From NCBI GenBank assembly GCA_030734395.1, contig JAUZTG010000008.1:62001-126000 (forward strand): a stretch of DNA of 64,000 bases, in the 5' to 3' direction. Numbering within the stretch: position 1 is the first letter of the stretch; each line of letters begins with the position of its first letter. The position numbers were made by a program, and so were the translations under genes. The notes beneath the pieces were generated by a model that made no database searches, was not told the origin of the DNA, and worked only from the letters and a program-made list of their open reading frames with translations. This DNA comes from Sarocladium kiliense. Taxonomy: Eukaryota; Ascomycota; Sordariomycetes; Hypocreales; Sarocladiaceae. This document shows, one piece after another, positions 10,300 through 22,379 of this stretch.

Positions 10300-13006
10300 A
10301 GCATATGATGCTGATTGACGAACTTATTTGTGACGGCGTTTCACCGGGCTGGAAATGGGGAAAACGTCCATGCTCAGGACATGGGTGTTGTCCCTGGAGG
10401 TCCCTTTCTTAATGATCTTTACGACATCTTGATTCCCATATACCTTTACCTCTCCTCAACTATCCTTTCCCTTCTTTACCGACTATCGAGTCTGACACGA
10501 TCCTTACACCTTCACTTCTTCATCCCCATCTTTACAACTCGAACGTTTCTCTCTTTTGTTCCTGAAATTTTGCCGGCCAGGGGTGCAAATCCCGATTGTT
10601 TTTGCTACGGATCTGTTCCCAAAGCATGATCAAGGCCCTTCTGGAGTTTTTGCGTCACGGCGGCACAAAGGGTGGGAAATTTCTATGGTGGTTTTCTTGG
10701 TCTAAATGTTTTTACGCTGGCTTGTTCCTTTCACGTCCTCCTGAGTTTTCTTCCATTTTACCTGACAAAGATCTGGGAGAGGCACCCGTCTTTAACGTAC
10801 ATGGGCGTCACGCAGCGGACGCCCTACAACTGGAAGAGGGCGGTGGTCGGCGGTGGCTGGGAATCATGTTGTGCGCATGCACATGCGAAAGCTATGGAGT
10901 CACAGACGGCATATTCGGTGGATGATGTGGATTTAGTTGGCCCATGTGTGGGCGGTAGGATGCTGTAGACGGCATCTAGACTAGCCTGGGTGAAGGAAAC
11001 AAGGTCTTGTCTCAACTTTACCACTGCACATATGTTTGCGTGATCCGCTGTGTATTGTGCGTTTCGTGGATTCATGCTTATTGTTTATGTTTTGATCATC
11101 AAACGTGCAAGACACATGGCCGCAAAGGGGGTCTATCCACAACCGTGAATCATAGATGCATGATTCCTTCACGTACAACGACCACACCATACCGACTGCA
11201 TCTCTCCCGCTGCAAGTCTACCTTCACAAGAGACGTGATCAACAACCGAGCAAGCCACTGAGCGGTGCCAGTAACAGCACTCGATCATCACCTGAGTGCC
11301 ACCACCATTCCCACCCGCGGCCGCTAGCCTTCCGTGCACAGAACGGTGAGTCCAGTTGACCTTTACGTAGGCGAGCAGCGGGAGGGGAGGGGGGAGGGCA
11401 AGCGGGTAGGTCGCAGAATCGGCCGCGTCGAAGGCGACAAAACACGCAGAGGGACAGGTTCGTAAATGTGCCCACCCACACCCATCACATTGCTGTGTCG
11501 TGCCGCGAGTGGGACCTCTTACTGACTCTTTACTACCTGCTGTCATTGAGCTCTATGTTCTCGTTTCTGTGTCGTTGCGTGGACTTCTGAGGGTCGATGT
11601 GTGCAGGTGCTTGGCCGCAGTAGTGGTCTGCCGCGTTGTCGTAGGCCTTCAGTGTCCAAGTGCTTCAGGCGGAATGTCGTTGTATCTCTTCGTAAATGCG
11701 CTGAAGTGTACTTTCCAAGCCATGCGCCCACAGTCTCCCCGCGCACAAGGGCGCACCCCGAGCCTTCATCACATTCCCGTCTCTGGCAGCTTAGATCCCC
11801 ATCATCCAGTCGGTACTGTCGAGCGTCTTGACTGTCCATTAGCGTCAACTGTTCCCACGAACGGACAACTACTCGACGTCACTCGCGGCACCCCCCTCCC
11901 CTCCATTTAGTCGAGAAAATGGTCGCAAAAGCGGCGTCGGATCTCCTCTCTCCCCGCCAGTCGGGCCCAGCACCCCGGTCCCCCTAGGCTAGGCCTCTTC
12001 ACAGCCAACAGAATAACAGGCCCTAGCACACTTTTCGCAGTGTATCCCTAGCCTCGGAAGGCAGAGCAAGGACAAACAAGGACCAGGGGCTGTGGGAGGT
12101 TGTTCTCTTAAGCGCCGTGTTCCAAGCCCGGGACTTGTCTCATTGGACCGTGCCGCGGCGCCAGTCACCCACCACACCGGGTCGCCCGTTGTGATTGGCA
12201 GGAGGCTAAGCGCCGTGATGTGGGCAAAATTGCCAGTTCCGGGGCCGAAGGGGGGCATGCGACCAACGTCGAATGGCGGGCCCATCGCCTTGGTATTCGC
12301 TGACACGGCCCTCGCCGGGGGGCTGCGCTGCCTGGGAAAGGGTCTTTGGTTACTTCGCGCGGTGCTGCTACTGCAGTGGTGCCTGCGCTGCTGTCCGTGC
12401 TAATGCAAGTCCAGCGACCAGAGCTTGCCCTTGATTGCTGGTGGATTGGCGCTGGATGCTTGCCCACAGGCCAGAGCAGGGGACAGGGTGCGACACGAGA
12501 GCCAATGTACCAAAGACCATTCGCCGCGAGAGGTATGCGGTCTGCTTACGTGTACTGTAGCATGATGGATTGTCCAACAGATATTGAGTGCTGTGAGCTA
12601 CGCTGGCAGTGGCGTTCCGTGTCCAAGACCTGAGTCTTCAAGAATAGAAACGTATAAGCACCAGCCCTTGATGGAACTGTTCCTATTGGCAAAGATCCTC
12701 GTGATCCCCAAATAGACGATTCTGATGAACCTCTCGGTGGGTCTACCGAGGCGCTGAAACCCCGGTTTCAGTCAAGTGATTGTTTCAACTGGGCCCTGTC
12801 CCAGTTCTCTGTATCCCCGTCCCGTCCCGTGCCTTGGTTTCGAAAAGTCGGCTTCGTTCGACGGCAGACTCGCCATACAAGGAAATGTTATCGAGCATAA
12901 TGTCGGAGGTATTCTGAATTGAGCTCTCGCCATGTGACAGAGTTGCGTATGCCTCCCTGCCGTCCGGCGTTGCAGTATTGATGTGACGGTGACGACTTGG
13001 CAGGGT
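10300..13006. other. 2.7-kb intergenic region
   Basis: It lies between the 3' ends of the unknown gene (plus) and FAN1 (minus), so it holds two converging 3' untranslated regions. I see no gene with a recognisable domain; the open frames of up to 136 codons overlap on both strands. Confidence 0.45.
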
Positions 13007-15596
13007 TCAGTTGACCTCTCTGACTTCCTTCGCAACCGCATTGCAGAGTGCGACCTTGACACCAGCCCCCGTCAAGACATGGATCCAAAGTCTCTGTGTG
13101 TCACTTAGGCGGTCACTCGCGCTCTTCACCTCCACGAACATGACCTCCCCATGCGCTGCTCCAGGACCAGAAGTCTTATCAGTGAGAGCTTCCGATGGAC
13201 GCCATAGTATCAAGTCCGGAATACCACCTCCCCGTTGCCTGTACTCCTGCGCCATCACCTTGCAGATAGCAGCCAGGGCACTCCCTTCAAAGCACCTCAC
13301 AAGCTCGGTTAGATCCTCAATGTCGAAGTCCCATCGTAGGCCGACGACGCTAGTGCGCCGTTCATGTTCACGCTCCCATACCTGACGGAGCAGCTTCTCA
13401 CCCTCCCCATTGGCGATCTCCACTAGGCGATGGTTGATCTCTGATGCTCTCGCAGGGAAAAAGGCATCTGTATGTAGATCAAGAGGACATGTCTGGTATG
13501 CAGTTTGGAATACATTCGGAATGTAGAGAAACAAAGGATCGTAGAAAAGATACGCAAAGAGTGTGCGCACAATGCCGCCCTCTGCATGGTAACCTTTCCA
13601 CCCCTGAGCCCGAAAATGACTCAGGCACATCTCCTCAACAGTACATTCCCCGCCAGTGTCGAGCTCGTCAAGCCATATCGTTCTCGTCGCAGCTGCCGCG
13701 TTTTCAGGCTTGATTGGAACATCTCTTTTGAGCTGTATCCCTTCAACGGTGATCTCCTGAGGGTCGGCGAGTCGCACATGTCCGAAGTCATGTTGTAAAC
13801 GTCGCGGTATACGTAGCTTCTTCTCCAATTTTGTGAGTCGTTTCTGGAGGTCGTAGTGGAAGATAAGGTGACAGTCCGGATCCTGCAATGCCGTCTCACA
13901 AGTCTGCACGGCTATCCTCTTCCAGTGCTTCTTCTGCGGCTCCAAGTCCGACGGCTTATCGGCGCTCAGCGCAGGCATATAGTGTTCCTCCAAAAGGGCT
14001 TTGCGTTGGTACCATGCTCCCCTTCTTGCCAAATGGAACAAACGCTGGTTGAGGAGCTCCTCGAGGATGGCATGTTCACGAGAGTGCTCTTTCGCCCTTC
14101 CAAGGACATACAATGCTTTGTGAATGATCCGAGTGTAAGAATGTGCCGGATTGAAGCGCCGCAAGTACGCGCCCTCTCCCATCTCATACACGCGATGCTC
14201 CTTTTCTCCTTCTTCGACGATCAAAGTCTGCCAGCGTGGGTAGACAGCGTCGAAAATATCCCGGATTTTCTGAAACCCCTGCTCACCAGGAGGCCCATTG
14301 AACTCCAGTATGCTGTCCACATCAGCCTCAAGCTTCAAGGCAGCGCCGAACTCAAGTAAGTGAGCACGAGACGCGAATATAGTCGACGTCCTGCAAACGA
14401 TATACTCGGGAAAGTTCCGCCGCGCGATCTTAGCTAATATGATGGTTGTCAGGGACTTCTCCGTCCATTCCGTTGATCGATAGAAGACAAGATGAACCCG
14501 CTCGAAAAGCTTGAATGTCGCTGGACTTAATCTGATGCATGGGCCCAAAGTCTCAATGATTTTGTTCAAGAAATGTCGCTCCCGATTAGAATCCTCTCTC
14601 CGCAACTTGGCCTCTCCTTTCAGGCGCTGCTCCTCTGGTCCTTCGGATGCCGAGGAGTCTCGGCTGTTGTGACGGCTGAGGCCAAGTGACATCAAACCCG
14701 CTTGCTGTTGGCTCATACGGGTGAGGTTCTTCACGAAGTCCGCCTTATTGCGTCCCTGGACCTTCGCCTCCTTCGCTATAGCCTTGAGCTCATCGAGGTT
14801 GAGGAGACTCGCAGCTTCGTCAACTGACGTAATGTGCTCTTCAGAACTGTCCGCGAACGTGAAACCCTTCCCAAGGTCAAGGTCTTCGTACTCGATACCA
14901 GGCAGCCCAGACTCCAATGGAGGTGCGACGGCTTCTGGTAACGATCGAAACGTCTGCAGTTCCGCGATGGCAGAATCAAGATCTGAGACGTCAGAGTGGT
15001 AGCCCAGTCGACTTGACCTATGCCAGGACGCTGTCTTTCGTAGGAAGAGTCTGACGTATCTATATTCTTCATCAGCGAGGGGCAATGACGCAATTAACCC
15101 GGAGTACCTACAAAAACTGTGCCTCGTATGGGAGATCCGTCCATTGACGGAAAACGTCAAGCTCTTTTTCATCAAAGAGGCCAGACTCCTCATCCAAAAC
15201 CGTATCTAATGCAAGGTTGAAAGCATCAACATAGATGGAGCTCTGACCCCTCACCCATGCAGGCTTTGCCTTCTCAACCGTATTGTCTTCATGGTTGCTG
15301 GCTTGTGACAGTTTGAAGGTCTCATACTCGTTGATGGCATCTGCTTCGGACTCGGCTGGTGGGAGTGCGTTCTCTACATCAGTTGGTCGGCGCCCTTCGC
15401 GCTGGAAATCCTCCTCATCATCGGTATACTTCCATCTTTGAGTCTCAGGTGCGGCTGATTCATCAGACTGCTCGGCCTCATCGGACTGAGACTCGACCTT
15501 TACTCGCTTGGCTGGTGGTCCTTCATTTGAGGCACCGTTGCTTTGTGTCCCAGCATCAGGCTTCCTGGGTTTTGATCTCTTCAGGAATGCCTCCAT
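13007..15596 (-). CDS. fan1: Fanconi-associated nuclease 1 homologue (FAN1)
   Basis: This encodes a structure-specific 5' flap endo/exonuclease for interstrand crosslink repair. Exons are 15596-15112 and 15059-13007, with a 52-base intron (GTAGGT donor, TATAG acceptor) that restores the reading ...QFLYVRLF. The product has 845 residues. A SAP-like segment (LLNLDELKAIAKEAKVQ) sits at about residues 247-277. The C-terminal VRR-NUC domain starts near 772 with GGGIPDLILW; its PD-(D/E)xK residues are about D777, E805 and K807 in VEVKSASDRLS. The N-terminal 161 residues are acidic and contain no cysteine, so there is no UBZ ubiquitin-binding zinc finger of the animal type. It is divergent from sdc1 over a 257-base intergenic region. 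Confidence 0.95.
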
Positions 15597-15853
15597 AACA
15601 TTTTGAAATAATTTACTGCTGCTTTGTAGAAAATTTGCAAAATTTCGATCCGATGCAGTCGTTGTCTTGTCAAACGCGACACTGACCGTGAATGCTCGAC
15701 GAAGGGGTTGTACTGAGACGCGAGATCACCTGACCGCGCCAACCAATTAATGTGGAGGACCTATCACTCGATCTATCGCGACTGAGTTGTGCTTCACCCA
15801 AACCGCCATACATCTTCTACGTAACAGACCACTGTAACTCATATCTCTTCAAT
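15597..15853. promoter_or_regulatory. Divergent promoter of fan1 and sdc1
   Basis: 257 bases separate the two ATGs, so the genes must share promoter DNA. A CCAAT box lies at 15743-15747 on the plus strand, about 110 bases upstream of the sdc1 ATG. That is the site class bound by the complex that contains Hap2; use of this copy is not shown. Confidence 0.55.
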
Positions 15854-16380
15854 ATGGCAGACGAAATCCGACCGGCTGAGAATGATGGCGAGCCTTCGGC
15901 GCAGGATGCTCTTCCTCAAGCTCAAGCCCTCTCACAAAAGGACATCTCCATGACTGACGCGCCGCCTGAGCAAGCTTCTGTAAGTGATATCCAGTTGGCA
16001 GGCGCTTCGAAGCCAGCGAATCACTCATGATCTCTTTGTTCTGACGATCTCGCAGTCTCCTGCAGCAGGAGGTCTCGCCCCAAGTCCTGCTCCTCCTCGC
16101 ACAGGCACACCCGCACAAGGCTCACGAGCCGCCTCTGCACACCCTGATCCAGGAGTGGGCATGCCTTCTGAGGCTGCTGCGCATGGAGACCCGACACGCC
16201 GCTACCTGAATACCAAGGTGACTGGCGTCTTGTTGGAAGGGATGAAGCAGCTTGCAAAGGACAAGTTGGTCGCCGCAATAATTGTTCTCTAACCCCAATG
16301 GCTAATTTTCTCTCAGACCGAACGACCCATTACGAGTTCTGGGCGAATTTTTGTTACAAAAGTCGAAGGAATTGGAATGA
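15854..16380 (+). CDS. sdc1: COMPASS subunit Sdc1 / Dpy-30
   Basis: This is a small subunit of the Set1/COMPASS histone H3-K4 methyltransferase, where the Dpy-30 helices dimerise and bind Bre2/Ash2L. Exons are 15854-15979, 16056-16264 and 16317-16380, giving 132 residues. The N-terminal two thirds are disordered and rich in Ala, Pro and Ser. The Dpy-30 motif is C-terminal: TRRYLNTKVTGVLLEGMKQL, then AKDKPNDPLRVLGEFLL and QKSKELE. The second intron starts with an unusual GTTGGT donor, but only this splice restores the conserved DKPNDP reading. The frame ends in TGA at 16380. Confidence 0.93.
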
Positions 16381-16682
16381 AGCAATTGACGTAGAGCGAG
16401 AACTAGGTTTATGATCACTTCAGGACACGGCATGGCATGGCGTTGTGATACAGAACATAGATGCACAGCAAAGTAAAGATACCCAGTTGCAGGCCTTGGG
16501 CGCCAATTGCTTGAATTCTTTTGAGGCGTACTAAGCCCTTAAGGTCAATCCAGACCGATGCATAAGGGATCATGCCTCTAAATGCAGTTTTTCCATCATG
16601 TATCCCCAACTCCTTGACCAGGGAATCATCAATCTCCTCCACATCACTACACCAACGTCCATCGCAAGCGCTTATTAGCTGC
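16381..16682. other. Convergent 3' region of sdc1 and rps13
   Basis: 302 bases between two converging stop codons. No gene is visible; it should hold both 3' untranslated regions. Confidence 0.6.
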
Positions 16683-17382
16683 TTAAGCGACCATGGTGCT
16701 GGCGGTGGCGGACTCGTACTTCCAGTTCGGGGGCATGACGCCGACGGTACGGTAGTAACGGGCGAGACGGTGGATACGGGACTCGATGAGAATGAGGCGG
16801 AACTTGGAGTCCTTGTCCTTGCGGTTGCGCTCAAGGTGCTTGCGGACGGAGACGGCCTGTGATATGGTATCAGTCGACTGAAAGGCCTTGACATTGCGTA
16901 CGACCGGGTGGCACTCACCTTCTTGATCAACATGTAGAGGTCCTCCGGGATATCGGGGGCGAGGCCTGTTTGATCACTCTGTCAGTCTTTGACCGCGCAG
17001 AGGCATAAGAGGAGACAAAGCTCCATAGATGTAGGGTTCCTCCAACACATCCGTTATTCGTATTCAGGGAATCGTACCGTGGGCCTTGAGGATGCGAAGA
17101 ATGCGATTACCTGAAATTTATGAGTTAGCATTGAACGTCTGAACTCGCATTCCAATTCTGCTTCCATCTAGAAGACATACCAGTGACAATCTTGACCTGG
17201 GCAACACCGTGGGAGTCACGGAGGATGACACCGATCTGAGAGGGAGTAGCACCCTTCCTGGCGAGCTTGCAGATCTGCTCAACGACCTGGTCGGGAGTGG
17301 TTTTGAGCCATGCAGGGGCGGCGCGAGAGTAGGGGAGAGCGGAGGCAGAAATGCCCTTGCCCTTGCTGTGAAGTCTGCCCAT
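16683..17382 (-). CDS. rps13: 40S ribosomal protein S13 (uS15)
   Basis: This is a structural protein of the small cytosolic ribosomal subunit. Exons are 17382-17181, 17110-17078, 16965-16919 and 16856-16683, giving exactly 151 residues, the usual eukaryotic S13 length. The N-terminus MGRLHSKGKGISASALPY, the central TPSQIGVILRDSHGVAQVK and the C-terminal DSKFRLILIESRIHRLARYY are diagnostic. The second exon is only 33 bases (NRILRILKAH), and all three splice junctions fall inside conserved sequence. Introns are 70, 112 and 62 bases. Introns in a ribosomal protein gene are typical of filamentous fungi. Confidence 0.98.
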
Positions 17383-18214
17383 TTTGTCGGAGGAGAAAGG
17401 TTGTCGTCGGTGAGGATGAGTTGATGGTTGACGATTCGGAGTTTCGCACAAGATAGTACCAATTTTGGTGGAGTGAAATTTCGTGGTGCGCGTGGACCCT
17501 CCACCGATTTTCTATCACGTGATAAGGGGCTCCACTTTGAGCTCCATCCCCTGGCCGCGGTGGAAGTCCAGCGTGTATTTTTTTTCGCGACCAGATGGTG
17601 TCCAGCAACTTTTGGTCCTGTCCATGCTATTTGATGACCTTTTTCTGCTTCCCAAAGTGAGTACCGTGGTCCTGCAATGACATCAAGATAGATGCCATTG
17701 CTTCTCAAGCAGTTGGCCGAGCAGCAATTCATATCGGTCTGCAGTCAGGTTTCGACTCAGCCGACAAATCTGTCACAGAAGGTAAGCCGCATCTCCTTAT
17801 GCTACTCTCCCAGCTCTGGTACAACCTCCTTTATGATGATCCAACACTACTACTTATTTCTGGTACCTCTTATGTTAGAACCTTCGGGTTCAGTGAATTA
17901 AACTTCACATCTGATCCTTTTTTCACCTTCAAACTTCTCAACCTCGGCAACTTCCCAAGGGCATTGCTGACATATCACAGTAGGCACCCTAGTATATTGC
18001 ATATAGTTGAATGAACATTTGCGCCATTTCATTGCTCCGATTGGACCCTAGCGATCTTGTGCTGGTCAATTCTTCGAATTCGTCCTGTGACAACTGTTGT
18101 ACAACCATGCCGTGGATGTCGGCAGACGGGACTGCTAGTCCGCCTGCACCAATAGCCAAATTCCAATGTCCCAACGATGCATAAATCACTCTTCGTTCCC
18201 GCGCCTACTCGGTC
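17383..18214. other. rps13 upstream region and U2AF 3' region
   Basis: 832 bases between the rps13 ATG and the stop of the U2AF gene, both on the minus strand. It should contain the rps13 promoter and the U2AF 3' untranslated region. I see no gene; a palindromic E-box is listed separately. Confidence 0.5.
17513..17524. promoter_or_regulatory. Palindromic E-box TATCACGTGATA upstream of rps13
   Basis: A perfect 12-base palindrome centred on CACGTG lies about 130 bases upstream of the rps13 ATG. The core TCACGTGA matches sites of bHLH factors of the Cbf1 type. Cbf1 binds ribosomal protein promoters in Candida albicans (established knowledge). Its use here is inference. Confidence 0.5.
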
Positions 18215-20192
18215 CTACCAGGCTCCGACATCGAAGTTTTCCTGCAGAATAATTAGCCAAGGGGGTAATAAAGTCCGGGGCAAAATCTCAACATACCTCT
18301 GGGAAGTAAGATGTTACGACAGTTCTGTCGGCAAACTTGCGACCAGCCAGTGCAGTAAGGGCCTTGGTCGTTGACTCGGCTGTGTCAAACTTGACGAAAA
18401 TCTTGCCCACACCTGCAGACTGTCGGCTGCCGCCCGAGGGACGAGGAACCTTCAGATCAACAACTGTGCCGAACTTGGAGCATTCCTCCTTGACATCCTC
18501 GCAAATTTCTGCCACAGGTCAGCACGCGGTGAAACAAAGCCAAAGGTGCCATGCTTCTTCTTACCCTCGTAGTCATCGTTATCCATGAGCTCTTCAGCTG
18601 TAACCATGTTGAGCAGCTGCAGTACTCGGCTCTTCTCAGCCTCGCCAGAAGCTTGGGAGGCCAGGCTGCTAATGGCCGTGATGCCCACATCGAAGTTGGC
18701 GATTTGGGTTGGGCCAATGCTCGCCTTGGTCACCTTCAGCTTATGACCAGCCACGTCCATGCCATTCAACGTGTCCAGAGCAGGTTGGTTGGCAGTAGCG
18801 GGGTCAAGGTATTCGGTGAATGCAATTCCCTAGAGAACAGTCAGCATGTGTAATCATTCCTTTTTTTTAATCGCACCTACCCTTGATTCTTCGGTGCTGC
18901 GGTCCTTGACCAGGATGAAGCTCTTAGGTTTACCGAAGGCTGCCAGCAGCTCGATGACCTGGTCTTCGGTGAGGAAAGGTGGGATGTTTGAGATGCAGAG
19001 CTTGTTGACAGTGTCTGGAACGACATTCGAGACCACGTCGGGGTCGTGAGCCACATCTTCTGTAATAGCAGGCACAACGTAATCCTTTGGCCTGCGGATG
19101 CTAAGTCCGCTTCCTGAACCATTCGCAGCACCGTTCGCGCCGTCGGCTGCTTCCATGCTGATTCCATCCAGAGCGAGACCAACTGTGGTGTCTGATGGGT
19201 TGCGGAACTCGAGAACTGCAAATGATTTATCGTTGGAGAATTGGCAGAGAATACAAGGATCGGTGCTTTCAATGACATTCAAGCCATTGAGCTGCAGGTT
19301 GAAGAATGAAAGCAAGCCTTCTTCTGTAGTTCCTGCTGGGATGTTCGATACGAGCAGGCGCTTCGATTGTCTGGAGTTGCTAGCCTTGAGGCCTGCGCTG
19401 GAGACCTGACCACCAGGTTGGTCGATGAAAGCCTTGAGCTTGGTCGGATCCATGGCTTGTTGCCGGGGAGCACCAGGTAGTGGGAACATCCCAGACAACT
19501 TAGCCTGCTCTGCGGTAACATGTTCGTAGCCCGGAGGCTTGATGTCCCACTGGTTTAGACGACGCTTCCGGTCGAGGACAGGAACGATGTCGGTCAGGTC
19601 TGGAGTAGGCTCACGCTTCTTAGGTGGTGGTGAAGCACTGCGGCGAGCTTCTTGTTGCCTTGCCCATCCATCATCTCTTCCATCTCTTCGGTCTCTCCCA
19701 CCGCGTCGGCGGTCCTCAAAGTCTCGGCCTCCTCTCCGGTCGAATCGGTCGTCGTCGTCGCGACGAGGCTCTCGACGTGCGCCACGATCGCCACGGTCGC
19801 CACGGTCGCCGCGGTCACGATCCCACTCCCTTTCCCGGCGATCACGTCCACCGTAGCGGTCCTCACGCTCCCTATCACGATGGTTGCGGCTCGAAGAGTA
19901 TGCGTCTGCGTCACCTTCGCCGCGTCTGTGCCTGCGGTCGTGGGGAGACCTGGATCGTCTACGGTCACGATCACGGTCACCACGTCGGTCTCTTCGCTCG
20001 TCTCTATCGCCACGCGAGGACTGTTCAAGTCAGAAGTTTGATCAAAGAAGAAGAAATATGAGAAGAAGGCTGGCTTACCGGATACTCTCGGTCACGACGG
20101 CCCTCTGCAGCTTGGGTTAGCAGGGTCTTCGAGGACAGGGACTTTGCGACAGGCGTCGTACCTCCGCGCGACGAGTAGCTATCGCCGTTCAT
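18215..20192 (-). CDS. U2AF2: Splicing factor U2AF large subunit (U2AF65/U2AF2)
   Basis: This binds the 3' splice-site polypyrimidine tract and recruits U2 snRNP. Exons are 20192-20079, 20020-18881, 18829-18565, 18508-18297 and 18241-18215, giving 585 residues. The order is an Arg/Ser/Asp-rich RS-like domain (about 30-170), a U2AF ligand motif around W196 (NQWDIKPPGYE) for the small subunit, two RRMs (KRLLVSNIPAG..., NKLCISNIPPFLTEDQV...), and a C-terminal UHM. The 27-base last exon encodes the conserved ending ENFDVGAW. Every junction preserves frame. It is divergent from OGG1, and SF3B1, which U2AF binds through its UHM, lies 2.2 kb beyond the U2AF start codon. Confidence 0.96.
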
Positions 20193-20729
20193 TGCAAGTC
20201 TCGCTCGTTGTGGTAATGAGGGTCGCTAGGTTGATAAGACAATTCTCGAGGGGATGTCGGTGCATTCAAATCAGCGTCGAGATGCTTGCGACTGAGATCG
20301 GCGACCCGGATTGATAGACTGCTGCTTGGGCGTTTGCCCTGAGGTCGTGAGGCTGGAGCTTTTCTCACAGCAAAAGTCACTACGCTATTTAGGGCTTAGC
20401 GGCTTGAACGAGGTGGCCCCACTATATCCGATCGTTCTGCAGGTAGCTCTCAGGGCTAAGTTCGTTGGCTTCTAGGGCAGTTGAGTGGCTGGAGTGCACT
20501 GATTCAGGCGCCCAGAGCCATTTCAGGGCCCCATGCCGCCTTGTAGCTAAGCACTTCAGTGACTCGGGACAACTTGAGGCATCTGAGCCATCACCTTGAT
20601 CAAGGGGTTTCTGGGTGGCAACTGTCCTTCACAACAACCTCTCAGCACGACATTGCTTCTCGCAGTGAAAATTGAATACCAGAAGGCGCACACCTGCATC
20701 ACGACGCCACACTTTAAGGCCGACTCGCC
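20193..20729. promoter_or_regulatory. Divergent promoter of U2AF2 and OGG1
   Basis: 537 bases lie between the two start codons and must serve both genes. I see no striking repeat or palindrome here and no credible open reading frame. Confidence 0.45.
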
Positions 20730-22030
20730 ATGGCCATCAAACGCATGTCTGAGTGGCGCAAGCTGCCTGTCACTCTCACTGAACTTTGTATCGATACGAC
20801 GTTGAGATGTGGGCAGTCGTTCCGCTGGCGAAAGCTCAACGATGAGTGGTATGTCATTCGATGGAAGATAATTATCTGACCTAGACGAACACTGACGCAA
20901 GAAGGGTTTGTACGCTGCATGGTCGCATACTCGCGCTGAAGCAAGATCCAACGCACCTCCACTACAAGGTCACATGGCCGGAACAGCCTCTCACACCTCC
21001 TTCGTCAGACAATTTCTCTGAGGATGATACCGAGGCTCTTTTACGCAACTATTTCAACCTAAATCTTGACCTCAAGTCCTTATATGAGCACTGGTCAGAT
21101 GTCGACCCAAACTTCAGAAAGCGAGCCCCTGAGTTTGCAGGAGTCCGGATCCTTAATCAAGATGCTTGGGAGGCATTGCTTGGATTCATCTGCAGCAGCA
21201 ACAACAACATCTCCAGAATCTCACAGATGGTCAGTGCTCGTACTGTTACGGCTGTGGACAATTGCTAAGCCTACCAGGTTCACAAGCTGTGCAAATACTA
21301 CGGCCCATTGTTAGGGCATATCGACGATGAGGCTCTGCATGATTTTCCAACGCCGGCATCTTTGACCGGAAATGGTGTCGAATCGCATCTCAGAGAACTT
21401 GGCTTCGGCTACCGCGCAAGGTACATCGCAGAAACAGCTCGCAAGGTCGCAAATGAAAAGCCAAATCACTGGTTGGAGTCACTGCGGAATCCCGAGCAGC
21501 CAAGTTTCGGAGTCGATCCTGTTCCTGTTCAAGATCATGCAACGTACAAAGAAGCACACGAGGAGCTCCTGACCCTCTCGGGTGTCGGCCCTAAAGTTGC
21601 TGACTGTGTCTGCTTAATGGGCCTTGGTTGGGGAGAGTCAGTCCCTGTCGACACGCATGTCTGGCAGATTGCGCAAAGGGATTACAAGTTCGGCAAGACC
21701 AAAACGAAAACGTTCAACAAGGTCATGTACGATTCAGTGGGTGATCACTTCAGAGGGCTTTGGGGTAAGTATGCTGGCTGGGCGCATTCAGTACTTTTCA
21801 CTGCGGATTTGAGGGAGTTCGCGGATCGATCGCCCAAAAAGAAGGAGGTCAAAGTTGTCCAAGTCAAGGAGGAACCAGAGTCACCCTCACAAGGTAGAAG
21901 CTCAAGGAAGCGAAAAGTAGTGGTAGACACCAAGATTGAGACTGAAGTAAAGGTAGAAGAGACAGAGAAAGGTCCAGTGATCGAGGTTGAGACCCGGACA
22001 AAGCGCAGGAGAACGCGGGCATCAGCATGA
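20730..22030 (+). CDS. ogg1: 8-oxoguanine DNA glycosylase/lyase OGG1
   Basis: This base-excision-repair enzyme removes 8-oxoguanine opposite cytosine and nicks the strand by beta-elimination. Exons are 20730-20848, 20905-21229 and 21278-22030, giving 398 residues. The N-terminal OGG domain begins LPVTLTELCIDTTLRCGQSF. The helix-hairpin-helix reads LSGVGPKVADCVCLMGLG, with the Schiff-base lysine at about K254, and the catalytic aspartate is at about D273 in VPVDTHVWQIAQRDY. SSNNNISRISQM is the usual conserved loop. The last 80 or so residues are a Lys/Glu-rich tail ending in a basic KRRRTRASA patch, probably a nuclear signal. It is followed in tandem by SF3B1. Confidence 0.97.
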
Positions 22031-22379
22031 TGCAATGCAAACAGCGCGCCTCTCGAAGTTGTTTCTTAGTACGATAAATGTATAATACGTTTTCGATACC
22101 CAATCGATATCTTCAAAGGAAACAATAATAGCTTCAGTAAGGCACCCTGCTTCGATGTTGTTGGCCTGGGGTTGAAGGGTGGCCGGCAAAATCTCGGCTC
22201 ATTCACAAGGATGCGACAAGGAGCTGGTCTGGACTTTTCGCCGCCTCACGCGAGGACTGCTCAGACGACTGCAAAGTTCAACTCGTCGCGACAACTCAAA
22301 CCCATGTGCGCCGACAACAGCTGTGCCGATACTAGCACAATAGACGCGGGATGAGGGCAGACTGAATACCATCTCCAAG
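22031..22379. other. OGG1-SF3B1 intergenic region
   Basis: 349 bases between tandem genes, holding the OGG1 3' end and the SF3B1 promoter. No other feature is visible. Confidence 0.5.
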
